A DNA stretch of 64,000 nucleotides from Streptomyces sp. NBC_00513. GTDB taxonomy: Bacteria > Actinomycetota > Actinomycetes > Streptomycetales > Streptomycetaceae. Numbering within the stretch: position 1 is the stretch's first letter; every line of letters begins with the position of its first letter. Both the position numbers and the translations under genes were made by a program. The stretch spans positions 1,116,001-1,180,000 of the forward strand of contig NZ_CP107845.1 of assembly GCF_041431415.1 (NCBI RefSeq). The letters run 5' to 3'. Shown piece by piece: positions 8,739 to 16,419 of this stretch. Below the pieces are notes generated by a model that made no database searches, had not been told where the DNA came from, and worked only from the letters and a program-made list of their open reading frames with translations.

Positions 8739-9686
8739 TCAGCCCCACCTCTGATGGTTCGTCCGGTCGCAGTCGAGGTCACGCAACCCGGCCGGGCCGT
8801 CGTCCAGGCAGGCCCCGGTGGCCTTGCTGCGGACCTCGACGGACGCGTCGCCCCAGGCCGTGAGCACCCATTTCTGGGACGCGGCCGCGGCGCAGCCGGA
8901 GGTGCGCAGCCCCGCGCCGCCGGCGTCGAGACAGGCTCCGGTGGCGTGGTTGCGCAGTTGCCGGGTGCCGTCGGGCGCGCTCTCCACGGTCCACCGCTGG
9001 TAGCTCATCCCGTTGCAGTCGAAGGAACGCAGGCCCTTCTCCAGGCTGTCGTCCAGGCAGTCGCCCGTGTTCCGGTTGACGAAGATCCGGTCGTTCTCGG
9101 CGGTGCCCGGCCCTGATCCCGGGCCCTTGCTCGTGGAACCGGCCCCGGTCGGGCCGCCGTTCGGGGCCGCGGCCGCCCGGGTGTCCCCGGAGGTGTGCCC
9201 GGCCTCGACGACGGTGCGCAGCACGAGCACCGCGAGGAGGGCGCCGACCAGCGCCCCGGCCAACGCGCCCGTGGTGGCGCAGACCCGTCGGCTGCCCATC
9301 CGGGTGCGTACGGCACGGGTCCAGGCCGCGCGGCGGGTACGCGGCGACGCGGCGGCGCCCTCGCCGCTCTCTCCGTTCTCGTCCGGAGGGTCGCCGGTGA
9401 CCGGCGCGGCCTCCGTCGGCACGGGCGGCCTGGGTTGGGCGCGTTCGGCCTCCTCCCACAGGAGCCGGTACTCCGTCGGGTCGGCTTTCAGCACCACACA
9501 CAGGTCACGCACCGTGGTCCAGGGCGGGACGGTGCTCCCGCGGAAGTACCGCGACAGTGACGAGTCACTGATCGACACCTCGGTCTCCAACGAGCGCAAC
9601 GTGCGTCCCGAACGCTGCTGCAACGCGCGTAAGGCGTCGCCCAGCCGCTGCGCCGGGCCGGCTCCAGGACGGCCGTCGTCGGCCAT
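8739..9686 (-). CDS. HTH / transmembrane / ricin-type lectin fusion protein
   Basis: This 315-residue protein has an uncommon architecture. Residues of about 10-80 are a cytosolic XRE-like helix-turn-helix (LRSLETEVSISDSSLSRYFRG). A charged linker leads to one membrane helix at about 140-162 (TGALAGALVGALLAVLVLRTVV). The outer part, from about 195 to 315, is a ricin B-type beta-trefoil with repeated CLD and QRW/QKW motifs (GDCLDDS, MSYQRW, ASQKW, TNHQRW). The topology predicts that an extracellular sugar-binding domain talks to a cytosolic DNA-binding domain through one helix. GGGGG precedes the ATG. A cluster of TGTCCC half-sites lies 54-76 bp upstream and may be its operator. Domain calls are firm; the signalling role is inference. 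Confidence 0.85.
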   Translation of the reverse strand: MADDGRPGAGPAQRLGDALRALQQRSGRTLRSLETEVSISDSSLSRYFRGSTVPPWTTVRDLCVVLKADPTEYRLLWEEAERAQPRPPVPTEAAPVTGDPPDENGESGEGAAASPRTRRAAWTRAVRTRMGSRRVCATTGALAGALVGALLAVLVLRTVVEAGHTSGDTRAAAAPNGGPTGAGSTSKGPGSGPGTAENDRIFVNRNTGDCLDDSLEKGLRSFDCNGMSYQRWTVESAPDGTRQLRNHATGACLDAGGAGLRTSGCAAAASQKWVLTAWGDASVEVRSKATGACLDDGPAGLRDLDCDRTNHQRWG

Positions 9687-10004
9687 GAAGGCCCCCTTCT
9701 CCGCACGGACGGCACACGCTTCCCCAAGAGGCCGTCCCCCTGTCCCGGGACATTCATGTCCCAGCAGGTCAGAACCTTAGAGATCCCGACATCCCCGAAG
9801 CAAACGGGACAACCTTGCGGAGGCCTGACGGGCCGCCACAGACTCTGACGCATCGGCTCCGCGGTCCGGGTGGAAGCGTTCGCGCTTCCCCGGCACCGAT
9901 GTGTGGCGCCCTCGACGGGCGGCTCCAAGCCACCCGGACGAGCGGGGCACAGTGCCCCGCCACGCGGACCGGCCCATCACCCCTTGTACGAACTGGGAGT
10001 AACG
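9687..10004. other. Divergent intergenic region with repeated TGTCCC half-sites
   Basis: This is 318 bp between the HTH-lectin gene and the NlpC-like gene. It contains a cluster of TGTCCC/GGGACA elements (see 9741-9762) and a further single GGGACA at 9806-9811. Nothing else gene-like is seen. Confidence 0.6.
9741..9762. promoter_or_regulatory. Overlapping palindromes TGTCCCGGGACA and GGGACAT-TC-ATGTCCC
   Basis: Two perfect palindromes share their middle half-site: TGTCCC|GGGACA (9741-9752) and GGGACAT-TC-ATGTCCC (9747-9762). This array of three half-sites, 54-76 bp upstream of the HTH-lectin start, looks like an operator for a dimeric or cooperative regulator, possibly autoregulatory. Confidence 0.65.
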
Positions 10005-10616
10005 ATGTCCAAGAACATGACCGGCCGTTGGGGCATGGCTGCGCTGACCGCGCTGGTCTGTGCCGGATCGGTCGCCTTGACCGCCCCGGCCGCGCCGGCG
10101 GCCCAGCCGTCCGCCTCGGCCGCGGTCACGGCGCGGTCCGCCGCCGGGCAGGTCGAACAGGCCTGGAGCGCGGCGGTCCGTGCGCCCGGCGTGAGCCGGG
10201 CGCAGGTACTGGCCCGGGCGAAGACCTGGCTGACGGCGAACAACGGCCGACCGGTCCCGTACAGCCAGGTCAAGCGTTGGAAGGACGGCTTCCGCCAGGA
10301 CTGCTCGGGATACGTCTCCATGACCCTGCGGCTGCCGGCGCCGGGTCCCAACACGGTGGGACTCAAGAACAACGGCTTCACCCGGCGGATCGCCATGAAG
10401 GACCTGGCCCCCGGTGACCTGGTCCTGAAGGCGAACAGCAACAGTGCCGACCTTCGGCACGTGGTCATCTTCGCCGGCTGGAGCAACAGCGGGCACACCG
10501 CCTACAAGTCCTACGAGCAGGCGGGCGGCGTCGGAACCCGGTTCAAGCAGCACTCGTACGGGGTGAACGGGCGCGACGGCTACCACGCGTACCGGCCCGT
10601 CAACATCACCGGCTGA
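10005..10616 (+). CDS. Secreted NlpC/P60-like cysteine hydrolase
   Basis: This is a 203-residue exported protein. The start at 10005 has GGGAG upstream and gives a clean signal peptide (WGMAALTALVCAGSVALTAPAAPA). The mature part has an NlpC/P60-type active site: the catalytic Cys in FRQDCSGYVSM (about residues 98-108), a following APGDLVLK strand and the His in LRHVVIFAGW. Such enzymes usually cleave peptidoglycan stem peptides. The protein is short and has no extra cell-wall-binding domain. A strong hairpin follows the stop. The third polar catalytic residue is not identifiable by eye. Confidence 0.8.
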   Translation: MSKNMTGRWGMAALTALVCAGSVALTAPAAPAAQPSASAAVTARSAAGQVEQAWSAAVRAPGVSRAQVLARAKTWLTANNGRPVPYSQVKRWKDGFRQDCSGYVSMTLRLPAPGPNTVGLKNNGFTRRIAMKDLAPGDLVLKANSNSADLRHVVIFAGWSNSGHTAYKSYEQAGGVGTRFKQHSYGVNGRDGYHAYRPVNITG

Positions 10617-10624
10617 TCCGCCGC

Positions 10625-10655
10625 ACGGGCCCCGGCGACCGGCGCCGGGGCCCGT
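10625..10655 (+). terminator. Hairpin terminator after NlpC-like gene
   Basis: ACGGGCCCCGGCG (10625-10637) pairs perfectly with CGCCGGGGCCCGT (10643-10655) around ACCGG, 8 bp after the stop codon. Confidence 0.8.
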
Positions 10656-10701
10656 CCCGACCCGCCTCCCACCGGTCCGATCACGCAGTTCCGGAGCCGA
10701 C

Positions 10702-11634
10702 ATGCCCTTCGTACCCTCGCGTGCCCGCACCCGGTCCGCCCTGACGGCCGGCGCGCTCGTCGTGGTGGTGGCGTCCGCCGCGCTCGCCGGCTGTTCCCCG
10801 GCCGCCGAGAACGGCCCGCGTGTTCCTCACGGCATCGGACCCGCCCGGACCACCACCGAGACCGCCCGCCTGTTGCACGACGCGGAGCAGTGGCTGCTGC
10901 GCACGTGCATGCGCCGGGCGGGATTCGACTACCACCCGGTCCCCGACGACGATCCGCCGTCCGTCGAGCGGGCGTTCCCCTACGTCCTGACCGAGCCGGC
11001 CTGGGCCGGCGCCCACGGCTACGGGAGCGACCTGGAGCGTCGCCGGCGCGATCTGGCGGTGCGGGATCCCAATCGGGGCTACTTCGCGTCCCTGCCCGCG
11101 GGGCGCAAGGCGCTCGCCCTCCTCGCCGCGAACGGTCCCGGCCCCGACGGGGTCCGGGCCACCCTCCCGACGGGCGGGGTGGTCCGGCGCAGTGACCGGG
11201 GGTGCGTGTCCGGGGCGCAGCGGGAGCTCTACGGCGATCTCCGGGCCTGGTTCCAGGCCTCGACGACCGTCCACGCCCTCGACGCGATCCGCAGGGGGCG
11301 GGTCCTGGCCGATCCCCGGTACGCCGACGGCGTCCGGGCGTGGGCCCGGTGCATGCGGGAGTCGGGGTACCGGTACCCGGACCCCGCCCGTACCCGGGCG
11401 GCGGCCCTGTCGCCCGCCACGGCGATGTCACCGGGCCGCGAACGGGCCCTGGCACGTGCCGAGGTGCGGTGCGCGGAGCGGTCCGGGTTGTCCGCCACGG
11501 CCCGGCGGCTCGACGAGTTGCACGCGGCGGCGCTGCGGGCGGAACACCACCGTGCCGTCGCCGAGAAGGACCGGCTGGAGGCGGCGGCGCTGCCTCGGGC
11601 CCGGGCCGTCCTCGGCGGCCGGACGGAGCACTGA
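10702..11634 (+). CDS. Lipoprotein of unknown function
   Basis: This is a 310-residue predicted lipoprotein: a basic start (MPFVPSRARTRS), a hydrophobic core and a lipobox LAGC with Cys at about residue 31. The mature part is rich in Arg and helix-forming residues, with two cysteine-containing segments of a similar kind (LLRTCMRRAGFDYHPVPDD and WARCMRESGYRYPDP). The repeated C-M-R-x-(A/S)-G-(F/Y) pattern suggests an internal duplication, common in Streptomyces lipoproteins of unknown role. GGAG precedes the ATG. It lies among other secreted proteins, so a cell-envelope role is plausible; nothing more specific can be said. Confidence 0.75.
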   Translation: MPFVPSRARTRSALTAGALVVVVASAALAGCSPAAENGPRVPHGIGPARTTTETARLLHDAEQWLLRTCMRRAGFDYHPVPDDDPPSVERAFPYVLTEPAWAGAHGYGSDLERRRRDLAVRDPNRGYFASLPAGRKALALLAANGPGPDGVRATLPTGGVVRRSDRGCVSGAQRELYGDLRAWFQASTTVHALDAIRRGRVLADPRYADGVRAWARCMRESGYRYPDPARTRAAALSPATAMSPGRERALARAEVRCAERSGLSATARRLDELHAAALRAEHHRAVAEKDRLEAAALPRARAVLGGRTEH

Positions 11635-11707
11635 CCGGCGCCGCCGGCGCCGTGACCGACCCCACGCCGCACGAGGCGGCGTGAACCGACAGAAAGTGTG
11701 AACCCTC

Positions 11708-12151
11708 ATGCGAACGTTGCGCGTCCTGCCCGTCGGCCTGATCTTCGCGGCCACGATGACCCTGGTGTCGGCGGGTTCGGGAGCGGCCGAGCCGGTCGCA
11801 CCCGCCTCCACCGCGAGCGCCGCCCGGGCGGCCGAGCCCACCGGTTTCCTGTACGCCTGGCAGCACCACCACGCGGGTGGCCGGCACTGCCGCTGGGACA
11901 AGAAGAACGCCAACTGGGCAGGCTGCCGGAACGAGGTGTCCGACGTGTGGAACAACGGCTACCCCGGCCGCCGGGAGGATGTCCGGCTGTTCTTCAACCT
12001 CGACATGCACGGGTCCTGGGTGTGTCTCCAGCAGGGCCAGTCGATCCCGGACCTGAACGCCGCCGGGACCGTGTTCACCGCCCCCGGCAAGGGGCAGGGC
12101 CTCCCGGTCAACGACAACGTGGCCTCGCACGACTGGGTCGACGCCTGCTGA
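11708..12151 (+). CDS. Secreted peptidase inhibitor family I36-like protein
   Basis: This is a 147-residue exported protein with a signal peptide (MRTLRVLPVGLIFAATMTLVS, cleavage near GSGAAE). The mature domain shows the I36/SMPI pattern: four cysteines (HCRW, GCRN, WVCLQ and a C-terminal DAC), the VSDVWNNGYPG turn and a beta-rich VRLFFNLDMHGSWVCLQQG segment. I36 members such as SMPI inhibit metallopeptidases; the target here cannot be read from sequence. No strong ribosome binding site precedes the ATG. The following SSI-type gene is a second inhibitor, so the two form a neighbourhood of protease control. Confidence 0.72.
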   Translation: MRTLRVLPVGLIFAATMTLVSAGSGAAEPVAPASTASAARAAEPTGFLYAWQHHHAGGRHCRWDKKNANWAGCRNEVSDVWNNGYPGRREDVRLFFNLDMHGSWVCLQQGQSIPDLNAAGTVFTAPGKGQGLPVNDNVASHDWVDAC

Positions 12152-12166
12152 ACCGGCCCGCCCCAG

Positions 12167-12206
12167 GGGCGCCCCGCCCGCGACCGGAGTCGCGGGCGGG
12201 GCGCCC
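12167..12206 (+). terminator. Long hairpin terminator
   Basis: GGGCGCCCCGCCCGCGAC (12167-12184) pairs perfectly over 18 bp with the segment 12189-12206 around a CGGA tetraloop. It is the strongest terminator in the window. Confidence 0.88.
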
Positions 12207-12496
12207 TTCGGCGCGGGCGTCGGTTCCGGCACTGAACAGCGGGGCAGAGGCGGGGCCCGAGGGTGGCGCCGGCCCTCCTTGAGGCCTCGTTCCGCGTGTT
12301 TCAGGGTTGTTTCAGGGGCGTCTTCGGCCGATTCGGCGGTTCGCTCCCCCACAGGTCAACACCTCGGCATCGCTGCGGACTGCACTCATGCGGTCACGAT
12401 CAGTGACGCGAAACTGCGGTACGAACGGGCTTTCCCGTCTCGCATGGGCAAGACTCACGTCCGCTATCCGAAGCAACCACCCGAGGAGTGTTCGAA
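12207..12496. other. Intergenic region upstream of the SSI-type gene, with tandem repeat
   Basis: With the terminator this makes a 345-bp gap without a gene. It contains two direct copies of TGTTTCAGGG with an 11-bp period (12297-12317), about 180 bp upstream of the SSI-type start. The stretch 12380-12440 is less GC-rich and probably holds the promoter. Confidence 0.5.
12297..12317. repeat. Two direct repeats of TGTTTCAGGG at 11-bp period
   Basis: Copies lie at 12297-12306 and 12308-12317, separated by one base. An 11-bp period puts both on the same DNA face, which is typical for head-to-tail activators such as SARPs or OmpR-type regulators. The regulator is not identified. Confidence 0.5.
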
Positions 12497-12940
12497 ATGC
12501 GGTCCATCACCAGGAATCTGGGACTGGCCACCGGCGCCATGGCGCTCACCGCCCTCACCGCGCTGGTCGGCTCAGGAGCCGCCGACGCCGCACCCGCCGG
12601 CACGGAGAGCATGTACGCGCCCTCCGCGCTCGTGGTCAGCGTCACGGCCGGCGCGGACGCCGACCGGGGTACGGTGCTGCGCGCGGTGACGCTGGTGTGC
12701 GCGCCGCGGCCGAGCGGCACGCACCCGGACCCGGTCGCCGCCTGCGCCGAGTTACGGGCGAACGGGCGTGCGCTGGACGCACTCGCCGAACCGCGCGCGG
12801 ACGCCGCGTGTACCAGGGAGTGGAACCCGATGACGGTCACCGCCGACGGGGTCTGGGAGGGGCGCCGGCTCAGCTACACGTACACGTTCGGCAACCCGTG
12901 CGGCCTGCGCAACAGCACGGGCGTCCTGTTCGGCATCTGA
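12497..12940 (+). CDS. Secreted subtilisin-inhibitor-like (SSI, family I16) protein with Arg at P1
   Basis: This is a 147-residue exported inhibitor. GAGGAG lies 8 nt before the ATG, and the signal peptide spans about residues 1-32. The mature domain keeps the SSI framework: LVCAPRPSGTHPDPVAAC with the first disulfide spacing, CTREWNPMTVTADGVW, and YTFGNPCGLRN. Aligned without gaps to the Streptomyces inhibitor SSI, whose reactive loop is CPMVYDP, the scissile bond falls between Arg and Glu of CTREWNP. A basic P1 residue predicts inhibition of trypsin-like rather than subtilisin-like proteases. A bidirectional hairpin follows. Confidence 0.88.
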   Translation: MRSITRNLGLATGAMALTALTALVGSGAADAAPAGTESMYAPSALVVSVTAGADADRGTVLRAVTLVCAPRPSGTHPDPVAACAELRANGRALDALAEPRADAACTREWNPMTVTADGVWEGRRLSYTYTFGNPCGLRNSTGVLFGI

Positions 12941-12954
12941 GTCCGACGCCCGGT

Positions 12955-12983
12955 CCGGGCGGCGTCGTGCGACCGCCGCCCGG
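12955..12983. terminator. Bidirectional hairpin terminator
   Basis: CCGGGCGGCG (12955-12964) pairs perfectly with CGCCGCCCGG (12974-12983) around a 9-nt loop, between the convergent SSI-type and SEL1-type genes. Confidence 0.75.
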
Positions 12984-12984
12984 T

Positions 12985-13434
12985 TCACAAGGGGCTCTGG
13001 CCGTCCATGTTGAAGGCGTGTCCGGGACGGAACATCCGCTTCGCGAAGAAGTGGCCGTGCTCGGCGGCCATCCTGAACCACGGTTCGGCCTCCGGGAGTC
13101 CGTCCCGGAGGTCGACGAGCCGCCCCATGTCCCACATGGCCTCCACGTCGCCCAGCGTGATCGCCGAGCGGAGCAGCCGCTCCGCCTCGGTGTAGTCCTC
13201 GCCCAGTTTGTGGATCGAGGCGAGGGCCCGCATCGCCCGGGGGTCTCCCGCCTCGGCGGCGGCCCGCGCATGTTCCACGGACGCGAACTTCCGGCGGTTG
13301 CGACGCCATCGCAGGATGAGCAGGAGGATGCCGATCACCCAGACCACCCAACCGGCTTCGCTCAGGCCGTCGTTGTCGTTGATCCATCCGAGGATGCTCA
13401 GTACGGCGGCAACGAGCAGGAGCAGGAACGACAC
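12985..13434 (-). CDS. Small membrane protein with SEL1/TPR-like repeats
   Basis: This is a 149-residue protein with two N-terminal hydrophobic segments (about 2-16, LLLLVAAVLSILGW, and about 28-42, GWVVWVIGILLLIL), followed by a basic stretch RWRRNRRK. From about 50 onward it has SEL1-type helical repeats (HARAAAEAGDPRAMRALASI and LRSAITLGDVEAMWDMGRL, quoted in part). Such repeats bind proteins, and the helix hairpin would anchor them at the membrane's inner face. GGGAGA precedes the GTG start. No functional partner is visible next to it. Confidence 0.75.
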   Translation of the reverse strand: MSFLLLLVAAVLSILGWINDNDGLSEAGWVVWVIGILLLILRWRRNRRKFASVEHARAAAEAGDPRAMRALASIHKLGEDYTEAERLLRSAITLGDVEAMWDMGRLVDLRDGLPEAEPWFRMAAEHGHFFAKRMFRPGHAFNMDGQSPL

Positions 13435-13495
13435 GGTGTCTCCCTCGGACCGATCTCTGCGGACCCGCGCAGACTAGGCGAACTCCCCTTCGCTG

Positions 13496-14338
13496 TCAGC
13501 CCAGTTCGAGACTCGCGACACCGTACAGTCCCGGCAGGTCGACCGTGGGCGCCGGCCCCGTGTACATCCGTGCGGCCTCGAAGGTCGGGACCAGTCCCAG
13601 CGCGGCCAGCAGGGCGGTGGCCGTCGGGTTCGCGTCGGGCACGTCCACGGCGATCTCCCCGCCGGGGGCGTGCTCGGCGAGCCGCCGCAGCAGGGCGGCG
13701 GCCACCTCCGGCGTGGCCGCGTACAGGGGTCCGACGCGGGAGGCCCCGCTGCACGGCCGGACCACGCCGAGTCCCTCGACCCGACCGTCCCGGACGGCGG
13801 CGAGGGCCGTGCGGCCCGGCAGCCCCGTCCACGCGGACAGGAAGGCGTCGCGCGGTTCGGGGAAGAACTTCCGGTCGTAGGCGGCGAGTCGGGAGAAGGG
13901 GAGGGTGGCGGCGTCCACGACGCGCACCCCGCCGTCGTCCCCGGCCTGCGGCACGCCCTCGTGGCGGACGTTGTTCCAGGCCGGACGGAACCCGGACCTG
14001 CGGTAGTTGTCCTGCTGCTCGACCACTCCGTCCAGCCCCACGAGGCGGCCGTCGAGTCGACTCATGGCGGACTTCCACAGTCGGATGCCGTAGCCCTGGC
14101 CGCGGACCCGTGGACGGGCGATGTAGAAGCCGATGAAGCCGAAGCCCGTGCCGTAACGCACGGCGGAGACGCAGGCCACCGGTTCACCGTCGAGCCGGCC
14201 GACGAGGAAGCCGTCGGGATCGGCGACCGCGAAGGCGAAGCGGTCGGTGTCACCCGGATTCCAGCCCTCCTCGTCGGCCCAGGCGCGGATCATTTCCATG
14301 TCGGCGGCGCTCGCGCCGCCGATCTCGAATCCCGTCAT
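13496..14338 (-). CDS. GNAT-family N-acetyltransferase with two GNAT-like halves
   Basis: This is a 280-residue cytosolic enzyme. The N-terminal half carries the acetyl-CoA binding signature PRVRGQGYGIRLW (about residues 76-88, matching Q/RxxGxG/A), preceded by IGFYIARP as strand beta-4. The C-terminal half (about 150-280) has a second degenerate GNAT-like fold (VGPLYAATPEVAAALLRRL, VPDANPTATALLAALGLVP) as in the Acetyltransf_18 subfamily. The acceptor substrate is unknown. It is followed 30 bp downstream by an unrelated secreted-protein gene on the same strand. Confidence 0.85.
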   Translation of the reverse strand: MTGFEIGGASAADMEMIRAWADEEGWNPGDTDRFAFAVADPDGFLVGRLDGEPVACVSAVRYGTGFGFIGFYIARPRVRGQGYGIRLWKSAMSRLDGRLVGLDGVVEQQDNYRRSGFRPAWNNVRHEGVPQAGDDGGVRVVDAATLPFSRLAAYDRKFFPEPRDAFLSAWTGLPGRTALAAVRDGRVEGLGVVRPCSGASRVGPLYAATPEVAAALLRRLAEHAPGGEIAVDVPDANPTATALLAALGLVPTFEAARMYTGPAPTVDLPGLYGVASLELG

Positions 14339-14368
14339 GCCCGGTGTTGTACCAGACGCGCGCGGGGG

Positions 14369-14812
14369 TCAGCCCGCGCAGATCACGTCGTCGAGCCGGA
14401 TCGGCTGGGAGTCGAGCCGTACGTACGCGGTGAAGGTGTCGGTGTGCTCGGAGTCCCAGCCGGTGGTGACGGTCGCCCAGCCGACGCCCGCGGACGCGGC
14501 GACCGTGACCGCGCCGACGCCGATGGTGCGGGGCTGCCCCTGTGCGCAGAGCAGCACGTCGCTCTCTGGGTTGTCCCGCTGCTTGTCCTTCAGCACCTGC
14601 GAGACGCGATGCTCCCGGCCGTACCGGGAGGGACCGTGCTTGCCGTAGAAGACGGTGAGGAAGCGGCTGATCTCCGCGGCCGAGTGCCGGTGCGGCCCGG
14701 CGGCGACGGCGGGGCCGGGGGCCGGAGCCGGCGCGGGGGCCGCGAGGGCCGGGGCCGGCAGCGCGAGCAGGGAGAGCAGGAGGGCGCCGGTGAGGCGGGG
14801 GGTGAGCGTCAT
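14369..14812 (-). CDS. Secreted protein of unknown function, 147 aa
   Basis: The protein has a signal peptide (MTLTPRLTGALLLSLLALPAPALAAPAP) followed by an Ala/Pro linker and a mature domain of about 105 residues. I do not recognise the domain; it starts AAEISRFLTVFYGKHGPS and ends IRLDDVICAG, with two cysteines (LLCAQ and VICAG) that could form a disulfide. The start at 14812 is chosen for the signal peptide, though only a weak ribosome binding site is present. Longer in-frame readings to 15049 would overlap the divergent sirtuin gene. It resembles small secreted Streptomyces proteins without assigned roles. Confidence 0.7.
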   Translation of the reverse strand: MTLTPRLTGALLLSLLALPAPALAAPAPAPAPGPAVAAGPHRHSAAEISRFLTVFYGKHGPSRYGREHRVSQVLKDKQRDNPESDVLLCAQGQPRTIGVGAVTVAASAGVGWATVTTGWDSEHTDTFTAYVRLDSQPIRLDDVICAG

Positions 14813-15002
14813 GTCCGGTTTGTAGCCGCCCGCCCGTGCCCAAGCGGAGGGACGCGGCCGGGCCTCACCCCAGTGGGGGCCGGATTCGGCCGAGAACCGC
14901 CCCTTTCGGCCGCAGGCCGTACCACCGCCCCCGTCACGGGGTGGTGGGCGACGGCGCGGAATCCGGTCGCGTCGGGCGGTGGACCGTACGTAGGGTCGCG
15001 GC

Positions 15003-15731
15003 ATGGGGAAATCACTCGTCGCCGTGTTCAGCGGGGCAGGAATGTCCACCGACTCCGGGATTCCGGACTACCGGGGACCGCAGGGCCTGTGGCGGCGGGA
15101 ACCGGACGCCGAGAAACTCGTGACCTACTCGCACTACATGGCCGATCCGGAGATCCGACGTCGCTCCTGGCTGATGCGCGCCGAGATGGGGGCGCTCGAC
15201 GCGCGCCCCAACGCCGCGCACCTGGCCGTGGCCGCCTTGGAGCGCGGTGGTACACCGGTGCGCGTCCTCACCCAGAACGTGGACGGACTGCACCAGCTCG
15301 CCGGACTGCCGGAACGCAAGGTGTTCGAGCTGCACGGAACGGCCCGATCGGTGCTCTGCACCGGGTGCCGGGCCCGTTCCACCATGGAGGAGGCGCTGGC
15401 CCGGGTCGCCGGAGGGGACCCGGATCCCGCCTGTCCGCTCTGCGGTGGGATCCAGAAGCCCGCCACGGTGATGTTCGGCCAGCGGCTGGATCCCGAGGTG
15501 CTGGGGCAGGCGATGGCCGTGGCGAAGGGGTGTGACGTGTTCATCGCGGTCGGCTCGACGCTCCAGGTGCAGCCCGCCGCCTCGCTGGCCGCGATGGCCG
15601 CGGAGGCGGGGGCCCGCCTGATCATCGTGAACGCGCAGGAGACGCCGTACGACTCCCTCGCCGACGAGGTGATCCGCGAGCCGATCGGGACCGCCCTCCC
15701 GGAACTCTTGGCGCGGATCGCCGCCCGGTAG
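15003..15731 (+). CDS. Sir2-family NAD-dependent protein deacylase (sirtuin)
   Basis: This is a 242-residue cytosolic enzyme with all sirtuin motifs: GAGMSTDSGIPDYRG (about 11-25) for NAD binding, TQNVDGLH (about 90-97), the catalytic His in ELHGTA, and a four-cysteine zinc site (CTGC and CPLC, pairs about 20 residues apart). GSTLQVQPAA and IIVNAQET complete the NAD pocket. It removes acyl groups from lysines using NAD. YxxR specificity residues of desuccinylases were not found in the expected segment, so it is probably a deacetylase. It converges with the VOC gene. Confidence 0.93.
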   Translation: MGKSLVAVFSGAGMSTDSGIPDYRGPQGLWRREPDAEKLVTYSHYMADPEIRRRSWLMRAEMGALDARPNAAHLAVAALERGGTPVRVLTQNVDGLHQLAGLPERKVFELHGTARSVLCTGCRARSTMEEALARVAGGDPDPACPLCGGIQKPATVMFGQRLDPEVLGQAMAVAKGCDVFIAVGSTLQVQPAASLAAMAAEAGARLIIVNAQETPYDSLADEVIREPIGTALPELLARIAAR

Positions 15732-15741
15732 CCCACTTCCG

Positions 15742-16224
15742 CTACCCGGCGTCGGCCGCCCGCCGCATCTCCGCGACGTCGAGCTTCTTCATCCGGAGCA
15801 TGGCGGCACTGGCCCGGGCGGCTCGGCCCGGGTCCGGGTCGCTGATCAGGTCGATGGCCTCGGTGGGGGTGACCTGCCAGGACAGGCCGAACTTGTCCTT
15901 GACCCACCCGCAGGCCGACTCCTGGCCGCCGTCCCTGGTCAGGGCCTCGTAGTAGTAGTCCGCCTCCGCGTCGTCGGCGCAGGGGATCTGGAAGGAGACG
16001 GCCTCGGTGAAGGGGAACTGGGGGCCGCCGTTGAGGCCGATGAACCTCTGGCCGTTGATCTCGAACTCGACCACCATCACCTCGCCGACCGGCCCGGGGC
16101 CGGCCTCGGTGTAGCGGCCGATCCGGCCGATCCGGCCGTCCTTGAAGACGGACAGGTAGAAGTCGGCGGCCTCTTCGGCCCGGCCGTCGAACCACAGGCA
16201 CGTGGTGAACGGGTTGCTGGTCAT
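15742..16224 (-). CDS. VOC-superfamily (PhnB-like) protein
   Basis: This is a 160-residue protein of the glyoxalase/PhnB type. It begins MTSNPFTTCLWFDGRAEEAADFY (in part) and has paired beta-alpha-beta-beta-beta units with INGQRFIGLNGGPQF and CGWVKDKFGLSWQV, typical of the 3-demethylubiquinone methyltransferase-like VOC group. Despite that historical name, members are metal-binding VOC folds, not methyltransferases. The ATG at 16224 has GGAGG five bases upstream and is preferred over a start at 16296. Substrate unknown. Confidence 0.86.
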   Translation of the reverse strand: MTSNPFTTCLWFDGRAEEAADFYLSVFKDGRIGRIGRYTEAGPGPVGEVMVVEFEINGQRFIGLNGGPQFPFTEAVSFQIPCADDAEADYYYEALTRDGGQESACGWVKDKFGLSWQVTPTEAIDLISDPDPGRAARASAAMLRMKKLDVAEMRRAADAG

Positions 16225-16419
16225 GACTGCCTCCAGAGTCGTGCGGTGAGGGACACGGTCCCGCACATACAGACCGACCCCGCGCCCGAAACTCATCGGT
16301 GGGCGCAGGACGGGTTCACGTCGCTCCGGATCTCACCCCTGTGGGCCAGGCGCCGCCGGGGCGGACGGCAGCACATCGCGCCGTCCGCCACCGCGCCGTC
16401 GCGGCCTGCCCGGGGGCCG

